A stretch of 64,000 nucleotides of DNA from positions 1 to 64,000 of the forward strand of contig NZ_QCZJ01000012.1 in the NCBI RefSeq assembly GCF_003075435.1. Reading direction: 5' to 3'. Shown in pieces: positions 43,734 through 52,061 of the stretch. The first letter of the stretch is position 1. The number at the start of each line of letters is the position of its first letter. This stretch comes from Terrimonas sp. GTDB lineage: Bacteria > Bacteroidota > Bacteroidia > Chitinophagales > Chitinophagaceae. The notes beneath the pieces are model-generated. The model was not told the origin of the DNA and ran no database searches. It was given only the letters and a program-made list of their open reading frames with translations. The position numbers and the translations under genes are program-made.

Positions 43734-43818
43734 GTTCACTATTAGTGAACACGTAATTTTTGTGAACAGATTTTGGAGAATATCACTTTTGTTCATTATA
43801 TTTGATTGTTCATTAAAA
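43734..43818 (+). promoter_or_regulatory. AbiE promoter region with GTTCA/TGAAC operators
   Basis: Palindrome GTTCACT-ATT-AGTGAAC (43734-43750) is followed by further half-sites TGTGAAC, TGTTCATT (twice) and ATGAAC up to the gene start. AbiEi antitoxins are known to repress their own operon through inverted repeats. The same arrangement recurs at 58897-58950 in front of a decayed abiEi fragment. Confidence 0.65.
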
Positions 43819-44859
43819 ATGAACACAATGCAAAAAGTGAACAAAAAAGAACACATAGTAACAGCAGCGCTGGATAAACTGGGTGAACAAACTCCCATAA
43901 AAGGGAAATGGAAAGTCTATGTAAGTGGAGACGCAGACGGGCTGCTGCAACTTAATTATAATAAAAAGAACTACCCATTTGCTGTTGTATTGAAAGAAAC
44001 ATTGCGCCACGATCATATTGCGACATTTATAAAAAAGCCTAAGGCTACCGAACCATTGCTGGTAATTACTGCCAATATACCTGCCGGTGTAAAGAAAGCA
44101 CTACAGGAAAAGCAGATCAATTATCTTGAAGCTAATGGCAATGCGTTTATCCGGAATGGAGATTTGTTGATTTTTATTGACGGCAAAAATCCTGCTGAAA
44201 TAGAAAAAGCTACAGCCAACAGGGCTTTTATGAAAACAGGACTCAAAGCTGTTTTCCACTTGCTAAATCATCCGCAAGCTGTAAACGATAATTACCGGAA
44301 GCTGGCTGCTGATACAAATATTGCCTTAGGCAATATCAAGTATATTATGGATGGCTTGCGTGAAGCAGGTTTTATTTTTGACATTGATAAGAAAAATATC
44401 CGGCTCAAAAATATAGCTGGGCTACTGGAGCGCTGGCTGGTGGGCTACCGGGAAATACTAAGACCCACTTTATTATTAGGAACATATACATGGAATAAAG
44501 TAAATAACCCACAGCATGATTGGAAAAAACTGGATATGAAAAAAGCAGGTTGCTTATGGGGTGGAGAACCTGCTGCAGATATATTAACCAACTACCTGCG
44601 TCCTGAGCGGTTTCAATTGTATACCCCCCAGCATAAAATGCAGGCAATGCGTGCACTTCAGATATTGCCTGATGCTAAAGGTGAAGTTGATCTATACCAG
44701 CAGTTTTGGCTCGAACAACATTACAAAGATTTTCTCGACTGTGTGCCACCGCTTTTGGTATATACTGACTTGCTTCTTACTGATGATCCGAGATGCGCAG
44801 AGGCAGCGCAATTAATTTATGACCAATATTTAAAAGCGCATGTTGAAGCATATCAATGA
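43819..44859 (+). CDS. AbiEi-family antitoxin (type IV toxin-antitoxin)
   Basis: 346 residues from ATG at 43819 (MNTMQKVNKKEHIV). A longer in-frame start at 43762 would lie inside the operator region. The N-terminal winged-helix DNA-binding part, an AbiEi-like central domain (WKVYVSGDADGLLQLNY, NYLEANGNAFIRNGDLLIFI), a second winged-helix region (about 155-215) and a C-terminal domain ending DQYLKAHVEAYQ match the AbiEi-type COG4861 antitoxins. It overlaps the toxin gene by 20 bp. Expected to neutralise the toxin indirectly and repress the operon through the GTTCA/TGAAC sites. Confidence 0.85.
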   Translation: MNTMQKVNKKEHIVTAALDKLGEQTPIKGKWKVYVSGDADGLLQLNYNKKNYPFAVVLKETLRHDHIATFIKKPKATEPLLVITANIPAGVKKALQEKQINYLEANGNAFIRNGDLLIFIDGKNPAEIEKATANRAFMKTGLKAVFHLLNHPQAVNDNYRKLAADTNIALGNIKYIMDGLREAGFIFDIDKKNIRLKNIAGLLERWLVGYREILRPTLLLGTYTWNKVNNPQHDWKKLDMKKAGCLWGGEPAADILTNYLRPERFQLYTPQHKMQAMRALQILPDAKGEVDLYQQFWLEQHYKDFLDCVPPLLVYTDLLLTDDPRCAEAAQLIYDQYLKAHVEAYQ

Positions 44860-45664
44860 TAAGGAACTGGAGGAATTGTTTGCACTATTGGGAGAAGTAT
44901 TTCATGCCCATAACATTGATTATTATTTGATCGGCGCCATTGCACGTGATTATTGGTATAAGAAGGGGCAACTTCAATCGAGGATTTCACGGGATGTTGA
45001 TTTCGCTGTTTTGATTCCGGCTAAAAAGGAATATGAACAGGTAAGAACTGCATTGCAACAGAAAGGATTTACTGAAACAAGGCAAAATGCATTCGTATTG
45101 ATCAGCCCCTCAGGTATTCAGATTGATCTGCTACCTTTTGGCGATATTGAAATTGATGATAGTGTAGTGCTGGAAGGAGAAGGTATGACCAGCATAAAGG
45201 TAAATGGCTTTAAAGAAGTATACCAGGCAGGAACAGAGGAAACAGATATAGCGGATAAATATTCATTCAAAGCCGCTACACTTTCGTCCATAGTGTTACT
45301 CAAACTGATTTCCTATGATGACAGGCCGGAACGCAGAGCTAAAGATCCCAGGGATATAGCTGGTATCATCAGGGATTTCTTTCATTTGCAATCAGACCTG
45401 ATCTATAATCATCACAGTGATTTATTTATTACAGAGGAGGAATTAGAACTAACAGATATTGCTGCTATGGTAATAGGAAGAGAAATGAAAAAGGTCTGCG
45501 TTGATAATCATACCTTATGTACCAGAATTAAAAATATTTTAGCTGACGAAATTAAAAAAGGACAAGCTAGTCCCTTCTTAAGAAGAATGCAGGAGGAAAC
45601 ATCTTTCGATATTGAAATGATGAAAATTTGGCTTGAAAAACTGTTGAAAGGATTTTCTCAATAA
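44840..45664 (+). CDS. AbiEii-family nucleotidyltransferase toxin
   Basis: 274 residues. It is a nucleotidyltransferase of the DNA-polymerase-beta-like superfamily: YLIGAIARDYW supplies the G-[GS] motif region and SRISRDVDFAVLIP the D-x-D pair (about residues 52-54), with a third acidic residue in IQIDLLPFGDIE (about 95). Helical C-terminal half. AbiEii toxins transfer nucleotides, reported for tRNA or GTP, and block growth or phage infection. It overlaps the antitoxin gene by 20 bp. Catalytic residues are all present, so the toxin is probably active. Confidence 0.85.
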   Translation: MLKHINDKELEELFALLGEVFHAHNIDYYLIGAIARDYWYKKGQLQSRISRDVDFAVLIPAKKEYEQVRTALQQKGFTETRQNAFVLISPSGIQIDLLPFGDIEIDDSVVLEGEGMTSIKVNGFKEVYQAGTEETDIADKYSFKAATLSSIVLLKLISYDDRPERRAKDPRDIAGIIRDFFHLQSDLIYNHHSDLFITEEELELTDIAAMVIGREMKKVCVDNHTLCTRIKNILADEIKKGQASPFLRRMQEETSFDIEMMKIWLEKLLKGFSQ

Positions 45665-45726
45665 ACCGCCTGCCGCCGCCGATAAGCATTTATTATCCAA
45701 CCCAACAACTGCAACGGCGTTGGCAT

Positions 45727-45838
45727 CCCGCAAAAACCATGTGATAACCTATCTATTGTGATAGAAGATATATTGATCGAAAAGGAAATTTATGATCTGT
45801 TATAGTTGCTGAAATATGTTATCACATGGTTTTTGCGG
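45727..45838. repeat. 112-bp element with perfect 22-bp inverted repeats
   Basis: The left arm 45727-45748 (starts CCCGCAAAAACC, ends GTGATAAC) is the exact reverse complement of the right arm 45817-45838 (GTTATCACATGG to TTGCGGG). The 68-bp centre is A/T-rich. No flanking target duplication is evident. It may be a MITE-like scrap, a recombination site or a strong RNA hairpin. Confidence 0.75.
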
Positions 45839-46038
45839 GCGATAATTTAGCCCTTCTCTTTATAATATTTTGAAAAGATGGTTAACTTTATCCCGTCAAC
45901 GTTAAGCGATGTAAGGACTCGTTAAATGCGTTATAATTTGCTCTTTTAGTAGACCCAAAAGTAGACCTGAAAAAGTAATCAACTGATTTTCAAATAGGAA
46001 TGGTCGGAATGAACTATCCCGTCCGGTCCGCAAATTTT

Positions 46039-46063
46039 AAAGACGCTGTTTATCAGCGTCTTT
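46039..46063. terminator. Bidirectional terminator
   Basis: Perfect 10-bp stem AAAGACGCTG/CAGCGTCTTT with loop TTTAT. It has T-rich bases on both outer sides, so it can work on either strand. It follows a tRNA-3'-end-like sequence on the plus strand, and the decayed IS66 gene on the minus strand. Confidence 0.8.
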
Positions 46064-46143
46064 GTTGTTATAGTGAGATGATGGCTCGAACTCATTTACG
46101 GCGGGTTCCGGTAGCTGTTTCGTATCCATCCGACCATGTGAGG

Positions 46144-46460
46144 TTAGGGCTTTTGAGGCAGCAGATTTTCGATATCGTTGATGCTTTTTCGGAATTTTTT
46201 CAGTATATGTGTAAGCCAACTCATAGGCTCAGCTTCGTTAAGTTTACAACAAGCCAATAGCGAATAGATCATGGGATGCCTGTGCTAATTCATGAGGTCC
46301 GGCAAACAGGAAATTCTTTTTCGCCAAGAGCAATAGGTTTTATATCATTTTCAGTTTTGTTGTTGTCGATCTCCAGGCGACTATCCTTAGTGATTAGAGT
46401 TAGTTTTCCCAACACTTCATGGAATACGACAGTGCTTTTCCTATCATAAAAGGATATGTT
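46144..46460 (-). pseudogene. IS66-family transposase, C-terminal remnant
   Basis: Read on the minus strand across at least two frameshifts, the translation follows the C-terminus of IS66 TnpC: GKALSYSMKCWE, LTLITKDSRLEIDNNKTEND, IKPIALGEKEF, LFAGPHELAQ, IYSLLACCKLNEAEPMSWL, HILKKF and ENLLPQKP, ending at a stop at 46144-46146. IDNN..EN.I.P.ALG is the family hallmark around the catalytic Glu. The rest of the element and both clear ends are lost. It marks past IS insertion beside the AbiE/hsdM scar. Confidence 0.8.
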
Positions 46461-46515
46461 TTACAGATTGATTTGCAGTTAAACAAGCGATTTACGTTTC
46501 GTATGACCCAATGGT

Positions 46516-46579
46516 CTTTTAAACAAAACAAATTAGGGCTTTTAAACAAAGTCGGCGGCTTTGAGGCTTTCTACTTTTG
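46516..46579 (+). promoter_or_regulatory. SDR/ALDH operon promoter with two AraC-type boxes
   Basis: CTTTTAAACAAA occurs at 46516-46527 and 46539-46550, 23 bp apart. A full -7 box TACTTTTG lies at 46572-46579, 34.5 bp from the proximal box centre to its last base. The same 12-mer precedes the AraC-family gene at 49379 with matching geometry. Confidence 0.6.
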
Positions 46580-46600
46580 TTCCAACAAAACAAATTAAAA

Positions 46601-47593
46601 ATGGAACAGAACAATTACCAGGGAGCTTTACAACAACCAGCAGGTTCGGGTTTCAACGCAAAATCAACAACCAATGATGTAATTAAAAACATTGATCTTA
46701 CAGGTAAAATTGTCATCGTTACCGGCGGTAACACAGGCATTGGACTGGAAACTACCCGCACGCTTGCGGCGGCCGGTGCAACTGTTGTTGTGCCTGCACG
46801 AAACATTGAAAAGGCGAAGAATAATCTGGCGGGAATTACCAATGTAGAAATAGTGGCAATGGACTTAATGTCGCCGGCATCTATTGATGCGTTTGCAAAC
46901 AAATTTCTTGCTTCAGGCAGACCACTTCATTTACTTATCAACAATGCTGGTATTATGTGGGTGCCGCTCCGCAGGGATGATCGCGGCATCGAATCACAAT
47001 TGGCAACCAATTACCTGGCGCAATTTCAGCTTAGCGCAAGGTTATGGCCCGCACTGAAAAAAGCAAAAGGCGCCAGAGTTGTGAATGTTTCATCTCATGG
47101 GCACCATTTCGCCCCCTTCAATTTTGAAGATCCCAATTTCCTGCACAGGGAATATGAAACCTTACAAGGATATGGACAATCCAAAACGGCTGTCAATCTT
47201 TTTTCAATGGAGCTGAACAATCGTAGCCGTGATTATAATGTAAGAGCATACGCTGTGCATCCCGGTTCCATTGGCGGAACAGAACTCGGAAGAGAGGCTC
47301 CGTTAGAATTATTTCAGAAAATGGGTTTTGTTGATGAAAACGGTAAAATGTTTCCTGAAATAGCAGCTTCCTTAAAAACAGTTCCGCAGGGCGCTGCCAC
47401 TACAGTATGGTGTGCAACATCTCCCTTATTAAATAATATTGGCGGCGTTTATTGCGAAGATGCAGATATTGCCTCGCTATGTACAGATATTTCCAACCAA
47501 AAAGGCGTAAATCCTTATTCACTCGATGAAGCCAGTGCAAAAAAACTCTGGACGCTTACTGAAAAAATGACGGGTTTAAAATTCAATCTGTAA
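46601..47593 (+). CDS. Short-chain dehydrogenase/reductase
   Basis: 330 residues from ATG at 46601 (MEQNNYQGALQQ). Cofactor motif IVTGGNTGIGLE (TGxxxGxG), with PARN at the end of strand 2 suggesting NADP(H). NNAG is in LLINNAGIM, catalytic Ser in VNVSSHGHH, and Tyr/Lys in GYGQSKTA (YxxSK: Y-G-Q-S-K). It resembles the oxidoreductase/retinol-dehydrogenase-like SDR group. An aldehyde dehydrogenase follows on the same strand after about 120 bp, so an alcohol-to-acid pathway is plausible. Confidence 0.88.
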   Translation: MEQNNYQGALQQPAGSGFNAKSTTNDVIKNIDLTGKIVIVTGGNTGIGLETTRTLAAAGATVVVPARNIEKAKNNLAGITNVEIVAMDLMSPASIDAFANKFLASGRPLHLLINNAGIMWVPLRRDDRGIESQLATNYLAQFQLSARLWPALKKAKGARVVNVSSHGHHFAPFNFEDPNFLHREYETLQGYGQSKTAVNLFSMELNNRSRDYNVRAYAVHPGSIGGTELGREAPLELFQKMGFVDENGKMFPEIAASLKTVPQGAATTVWCATSPLLNNIGGVYCEDADIASLCTDISNQKGVNPYSLDEASAKKLWTLTEKMTGLKFNL

Positions 47594-47713
47594 TACTCGC
47601 TTCATCTCACAGCCTATAGCATTTCTTTCTATTAATACTTAAATCAAAAAACAAAAATCGTGCATAAGCACGAACAGGAATCTCTTTGTATAAAATCTTT
47701 AAAAAATTTAAAA

Positions 47714-49195
47714 ATGGAAAATTTAAAAAAAATCAATCCGGAGCAATTGTTGTTTATCAACGGTAAACTCACACCATCCGTAAGCGGTGAGACTTACGAT
47801 GTCATCAACCCCACAACCGAAGAAGTTGCAGGAAAAGTGGCTGCTGCCAACGCAGCAGATGCAGACCTGGCTTTGACTGCCGCAAGACGTTGTTTTGATG
47901 AAACAGACTGGTCAACCAATACTGCAAAACGCGCAAGGGCATTGGTTCAGTTGCGTGACGGATTATTAGCCGTTGCCGATGAATGGCGGCACCAATTGGT
48001 GGCAGAAAGTGGTGTGCCCCTTGCCTTTACTTATGGAGCAATGCTCAACAGTTCGGTAACAGACATTAACTACGTACTGGAATTGCTGAACAGCTATGCC
48101 TTTGAAGAAGAAATCGAGGATTTAGGTTCGCCAATGGGCGGTCCGGCAAAACGTATTATACGTAAAGAAGCAGCCGGTGTTGTTGTCGCTATCACACCCT
48201 GGAACGCTCCTGTACAAACCAATCTGCAAAAAATCATTCCTGCATTGGCAGCTGGTTGTACCGTTGTACTAAAAGCCGCCAACAACACGCCCTGGGCGGC
48301 TACCATGATTGGCCGTGTAGCTTCGCAATGTCCCGACCTGCCCGCCGGCGCACTCAATATACTAACATCAAGCCCTAACGCTAACATCGGTTCTTTGCTT
48401 ACTTCAGATTCCCGTGTGGATGTTATTTCATTCACAGGCTCTACAGCCACCGGCAGCCGTGTAATGGGAAATGCATCGAAGACAATCAAGAAAACATTAC
48501 TGGAACTGGGAGGTAAGTCTGCAATGGTTATTCTTGACGATGCAGATTTCGAACAATCACTTCCGGCTGCTGCCTTTGTGTGTGCCAATGCCGGTCAGGG
48601 TTGTATTGTAAACTCAAGATTGCTCATTCCACTTTCCCGTTATGAAGAAGCGATAACCATCCTGGAAAAAATCTTTCACAATATTCCTTATGGTGACCCG
48701 TGTGATACGAAAAATATTATGGGACCTATGGTTAGCGCAATACAAAGAAAGAATGTACTCGGTTACATTGAAAAAGGTAAAGCCGAAGGTGCACGCTTGG
48801 TTGTAGGCGGTGGTATACCGAAAGACCGCGCAAAAGGTTATTACGTTGAGCCGACACTTTTTGCCGACGTTGATAATAAAATGAGCATTGCACAGGAAGA
48901 AATATTTGGTCCTGTTTTGGTGGTCATTCCGTTCGATGATGATGAAGATGCCATCCGTATCGCCAATGATTCCATCTACGGACTGTCCGGTTCGGTTGTA
49001 TCAGCCTCTTTTGAACGTGCTATGCACGTAGCCCGTAGTGTGCGCACCGGTTCGATGAATGTAAATGGCGCGTTCTTCTTTTCTGCCAATGCACCGTTTG
49101 GCGGTTACAAGCAATCTGGCATCGGGCGTGAAAATGGTGTAGCCGGATTTGAGGAATATCTCGAAATAAAAACGATCGCTATACCGGCTTCATAA
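47714..49195 (+). CDS. Aldehyde dehydrogenase (NAD(P)+)
   Basis: 493 residues from ATG at 47714; an upstream in-frame ATG at 47660 adds 18 unlikely residues. ALDH superfamily: ITPWNAP (Asn stabilises oxyanion), cofactor-binding FTGSTATGSRV, Glu active-site ELGGKSAM, catalytic Cys in NAGQGCIVNSRLL (about residue 284) and EEIFGPVL. PFGGYKQSGIGRENG closes the family. It oxidises an aldehyde to acid. Second gene after the SDR, under the CTTTTAAACAAA-type promoter. A hairpin at 49271-49299 follows. Confidence 0.92.
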   Translation: MENLKKINPEQLLFINGKLTPSVSGETYDVINPTTEEVAGKVAAANAADADLALTAARRCFDETDWSTNTAKRARALVQLRDGLLAVADEWRHQLVAESGVPLAFTYGAMLNSSVTDINYVLELLNSYAFEEEIEDLGSPMGGPAKRIIRKEAAGVVVAITPWNAPVQTNLQKIIPALAAGCTVVLKAANNTPWAATMIGRVASQCPDLPAGALNILTSSPNANIGSLLTSDSRVDVISFTGSTATGSRVMGNASKTIKKTLLELGGKSAMVILDDADFEQSLPAAAFVCANAGQGCIVNSRLLIPLSRYEEAITILEKIFHNIPYGDPCDTKNIMGPMVSAIQRKNVLGYIEKGKAEGARLVVGGGIPKDRAKGYYVEPTLFADVDNKMSIAQEEIFGPVLVVIPFDDDEDAIRIANDSIYGLSGSVVSASFERAMHVARSVRTGSMNVNGAFFFSANAPFGGYKQSGIGRENGVAGFEEYLEIKTIAIPAS

Positions 49196-49270
49196 ACTGA
49201 TAGCCGATGGCCACGAAGATCATGAATAAGACCGGGCTGAGCGGCCAGCCGATCCAAAAGCCATTCATGA

Positions 49271-49302
49271 GGAAGGGGAATTACCGCAATTCCCTTCCCC
49301 GG
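49271..49302 (+). terminator. Terminator after the ALDH gene
   Basis: ggaaggggaatt-accgc-aattcccttcc, a long stem with a one-base bulge, 75 bp after the ALDH stop codon. It is followed by cccc rather than a U-run, so its strength as a terminator is moderate. Confidence 0.55.
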
Positions 49303-49310
49303 CTTACGGC

Positions 49311-49350
49311 CTTTTAAACAAAGCAAACTGTATGCAATTTTCTATTTTTG
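49311..49350 (+). promoter_or_regulatory. AraC-type box and promoter of the AraC gene
   Basis: CTTTTAAACAAA (49311-49322) and -7 box TATTTTTG (49343-49350) in the spacing seen at the SDR promoter (33.5 bp from box centre to the last base). Suggests auto-activation by the regulator encoded at 49379. Confidence 0.55.
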
Positions 49351-49378
49351 CCTTACTGACTTCTTTAAAAATAAAATT

Positions 49379-50188
49379 ATGGATTACAAAGCCCGGTATA
49401 TTACCGAAGATATAAAGCTCTCCAGCTACGAGGATAAATTTTTTAAATCAGACATTATGTTTGATCACCACATGCTGGTATGGTTTCTTTCCGGGGAAAC
49501 CAAGATCGTTCAGGCAGATGCCACTTATTTTTTCAAAAAGGGAGATATTTTCCTGATCCCAAGAAACCAGCTGGCAACGATCATCAATTATCCTAAAGAC
49601 GGCCAGCCGCATAAAACAGTAGTGATGCATTTATCGGTAGATCTGTTAAGGGATTATTATGCCAGCAGGAACGTTAAATCCAATCCGCTGAAATCGCCTA
49701 AAATCTATAGTTTCAGCAACCATCCTTTATTAGAAAGCTGCCTTGCTTCGCTCATGCCTTATTTTGACATGAAGGATATACCTAAGGATATAGCATCGAT
49801 TAAGATTACGGAAGCCATTAGTATTCTCCGAACATTAAACAGTGAAATTGATCAGGTGCTTGCCAACTTTGAGGAGCCGGGCAAGATCAACCTAGTTGAT
49901 TACATGGAAAAGAATTTCATGTTCAACCTGCCTATGGAAAAATTCGGTTACCTCACCGGCAGAAGCCTCACCACTTTTAAGCGGGATTTTAAAAAAGCCT
50001 TCAGCACAACACCACAACGATGGCTTACTCAAAAGCGGTTGGAGCTTGCGCATTACCAGCTTACGGAAAAAAAGAAAAAACCCCTGGATGTATGCTATGA
50101 GGTTGGTTTTGAAAACCTGTCGCATTTTTCGTTTGCCTTTAAAAAGCAGTTTGGATTAGCTCCCAGCCAACTGTCCGGGAACAGCTGA
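49379..50188 (+). CDS. AraC-family transcriptional activator
   Basis: 269 residues. An N-terminal cupin-like sensor (about 1-120) has FDHHMLVWFLSGETKI and FFKKGDIFLIPRNQLA. The C-terminal AraC HTH pair (about 165-265) includes MEKFGYLTGRSLTTFKRDF and KKPLDVCYEVGFENLSHFSF. Because the same 12-mer box stands before this gene and the SDR/ALDH operon, it is the probable activator of that operon. The inducer is presumably the substrate of the dehydrogenases. Confidence 0.9.
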   Translation: MDYKARYITEDIKLSSYEDKFFKSDIMFDHHMLVWFLSGETKIVQADATYFFKKGDIFLIPRNQLATIINYPKDGQPHKTVVMHLSVDLLRDYYASRNVKSNPLKSPKIYSFSNHPLLESCLASLMPYFDMKDIPKDIASIKITEAISILRTLNSEIDQVLANFEEPGKINLVDYMEKNFMFNLPMEKFGYLTGRSLTTFKRDFKKAFSTTPQRWLTQKRLELAHYQLTEKKKKPLDVCYEVGFENLSHFSFAFKKQFGLAPSQLSGNS

Positions 50189-50245
50189 GTTATTGATATA
50201 ACTTTTATAGCTGAATAAAATGCTTACAATATTATTGATACTAAA

Positions 50246-51262
50246 ATGGTTTTTAAAAAGAAAACAAAGCCTGTAGTTAAAAGCTACACTTCAAATCCCG
50301 GATTGGTTACTATTAAACCGGGCTGGCCAGGTACTCCACTGGATCAAAACGGGCTGTTCATTTACGCGGAAAGCCCAACAGTGATTAGTTTCAGAGAGGT
50401 ATTGAAATATATGTTCCAGAGAAATCCGCAAAGACAGGAAAAGAAAGCAGATAGCTGGCGTATAGCTGTCCGAAGCAATGAAGATTGGTTGAATGACCCT
50501 GCTGATAAAGTTGTATGGTTGGGGCATGCCAGTTTCTTTGTTCAACTGTCTGGTATCCGTATTTTGATTGATCCGATGTTTGGTAGGTTGCCCATTGTGA
50601 AAAGATATTCGGCATTGCCGGTTGCACCGGGCAAATTTTTAAATGTTGACTATATTCTTGTTTCGCATGCGCACTATGATCATTGCGATAAAAAGAGCCT
50701 CCAATTATTATCCGCTAATAATCCCCACGCTCAAATACTGGTGGGGTTGAAACTGGATCAGCTCATTTCAAAATGGGTTAACAATCCAATTCTTTCAGCA
50801 GGCTGGTATCAGCAATACAGATTAGACAGCGCATTGACGATTACATTTTTACCTTCCAGGCACTGGGCCAACAGAAATCCCTTTGATGGCAACAGAACGC
50901 TTTGGGGCAGTTTTATGATCCAGTCCGCCACACGATGTATTTACTTCGGGGGAGATTCGGGGCATGGCTCGCACTTCCATACAATCGGAACATTATTTCC
51001 AAAAATAGATGTTGCCCTTATTGGCGCCGGAGCTTATTCTCCTGCATGGTTCATGGGCCAGCACCACCAGGACCCGTATGATGCCGTTAAGGCTTTTAAT
51101 GCATTAGGTGCCGCAAGGATGATCCCTTTTCATTACGGTACTTTTGATTCGGCAGATGAACCTATGGGAGAGCCTGAAGTTATACTGAACAAGCTTAATC
51201 ACGACAACGCGATTAGCGGACAACTGAAAATACTGGAATTGGGGGAGACTTTTTCTTTATAA
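50246..51262 (+). CDS. MBL-fold metallo-hydrolase (UlaG/NAPE-PLD-like)
   Basis: 338 residues. Metallo-beta-lactamase fold of the COG2220 type. Metal motifs: LGHASFFVQLSGIRILIDP and SHAHYDHCDK (HxHxDH-like). Later ligands are the His of PSRHWANRNPF, Asp in GGDSGHGSHF, and the terminal His of IPFHYGTFD. It has no signal peptide. Relatives hydrolyse phosphodiester or lactone bonds; the substrate cannot be assigned. It follows the AraC gene by 57 bp and may be co-transcribed with the methyltransferase. Confidence 0.88.
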   Translation: MVFKKKTKPVVKSYTSNPGLVTIKPGWPGTPLDQNGLFIYAESPTVISFREVLKYMFQRNPQRQEKKADSWRIAVRSNEDWLNDPADKVVWLGHASFFVQLSGIRILIDPMFGRLPIVKRYSALPVAPGKFLNVDYILVSHAHYDHCDKKSLQLLSANNPHAQILVGLKLDQLISKWVNNPILSAGWYQQYRLDSALTITFLPSRHWANRNPFDGNRTLWGSFMIQSATRCIYFGGDSGHGSHFHTIGTLFPKIDVALIGAGAYSPAWFMGQHHQDPYDAVKAFNALGAARMIPFHYGTFDSADEPMGEPEVILNKLNHDNAISGQLKILELGETFSL

Positions 51263-51293
51263 TAGTAGTTTTATCATTTATAAACAACAATGT

Positions 51294-52061
51294 ATGCCGT
51301 GGAACTCCGGGAAATACAATCAGTTTAAAAACATACGGTATCAGCCTTTTTTTGACCTGATGGAAATGATTTCTGGTGAAGGGATAAGAAATGCAGTGGA
51401 TATAGGATGCGGCACGGGCGAACAAATCGCTATCTTGTCTGAAAAATTTGAAGGAACTTCTTTTTTAGGTATTGATTCTTCAGATGAAATGCTTGCAGGT
51501 TCGGAAATATATGCGAACGAAAAATTGCAATTTCAAAACTCAACTATTGAGGCGTTTGCGAAAAATGATTCGTCATGGGACCTGGTTCTCAGTAATGCGG
51601 CCTTACAGTGGACAGATAACCATGCAGAATTATTTCCCATCCTGATTTCAAAACTCAATACTAACGGACAACTGGCAGTACAGATGCCGGTGCAGAACGA
51701 AAATGTGCTCAATCAATTATTGATAAAACTTGTGCAGGAAAACCCTTTTATAGATTATTTGAAAGTCTGGAAAAGGGTGTCGCCGGTGTTAAGCATTGAT
51801 GAATATGCACAGATTATGTTTGATAGTGGATTAAGTAAAATTCAGATCATACAAAAAGTATATCCCATCATTGCAGATAGCCCGCAAAAATTATTTGATT
51901 TCATTTCGGGTTCTTCATTGATTCCTTATTTGGAAAGAATGTCAGGAAATGAGCAGGAAATATTTATTTCTGAATATAACGGTCGCATTGAAAAAGCATT
52001 TAAGAAGTTTCCTGCTATATATGCTTTCAAACGTCTGTTGCTTTATGGCAGGAAGGAGTAG
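51294..52061 (+). CDS. Tam-like SAM-dependent methyltransferase
   Basis: 255 residues. Starts MPWNSGKYNQFKNIRYQPF, typical of trans-aconitate 2-methyltransferase relatives. Motif I VDIGCGTGEQIAILSEKF, then GIDSSDEML, and the family block LVLSNAALQW (motif IV region), followed by GQLAVQMP. The long C-terminal helical region (about 150-255) caps the active site. The substrate may be trans-aconitate or a similar acid. ATG at 51294 is in frame and 31 bp after the hydrolase gene. Confidence 0.85.
   Translation: MPWNSGKYNQFKNIRYQPFFDLMEMISGEGIRNAVDIGCGTGEQIAILSEKFEGTSFLGIDSSDEMLAGSEIYANEKLQFQNSTIEAFAKNDSSWDLVLSNAALQWTDNHAELFPILISKLNTNGQLAVQMPVQNENVLNQLLIKLVQENPFIDYLKVWKRVSPVLSIDEYAQIMFDSGLSKIQIIQKVYPIIADSPQKLFDFISGSSLIPYLERMSGNEQEIFISEYNGRIEKAFKKFPAIYAFKRLLLYGRKE

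Larger units (their letters stand above)
45665..46143. other. Scar region downstream of AbiE
   Basis: No intact gene. It holds a 112-bp element with perfect 22-bp inverted repeats (45727-45838), a short direct repeat GTAGACC (45949-45974), a tRNA-3'-end-like tract (tcccgtccggtccgca, about 46016-46032) and a strong hairpin terminator (46039-46063). Confidence 0.6.

Noticed and set aside
46065-46120. Possible tRNA T-arm (gagttcgagcc on the minus strand)
   Set aside because: The flanking bases do not pair into a five-base T stem, and the sequence belongs to the end of the IS66 remnant.
46000-46260. 86-codon plus-strand ORF
   Set aside because: It lies antisense to the IS66 remnant and across the terminator hairpin, so it is a shadow.
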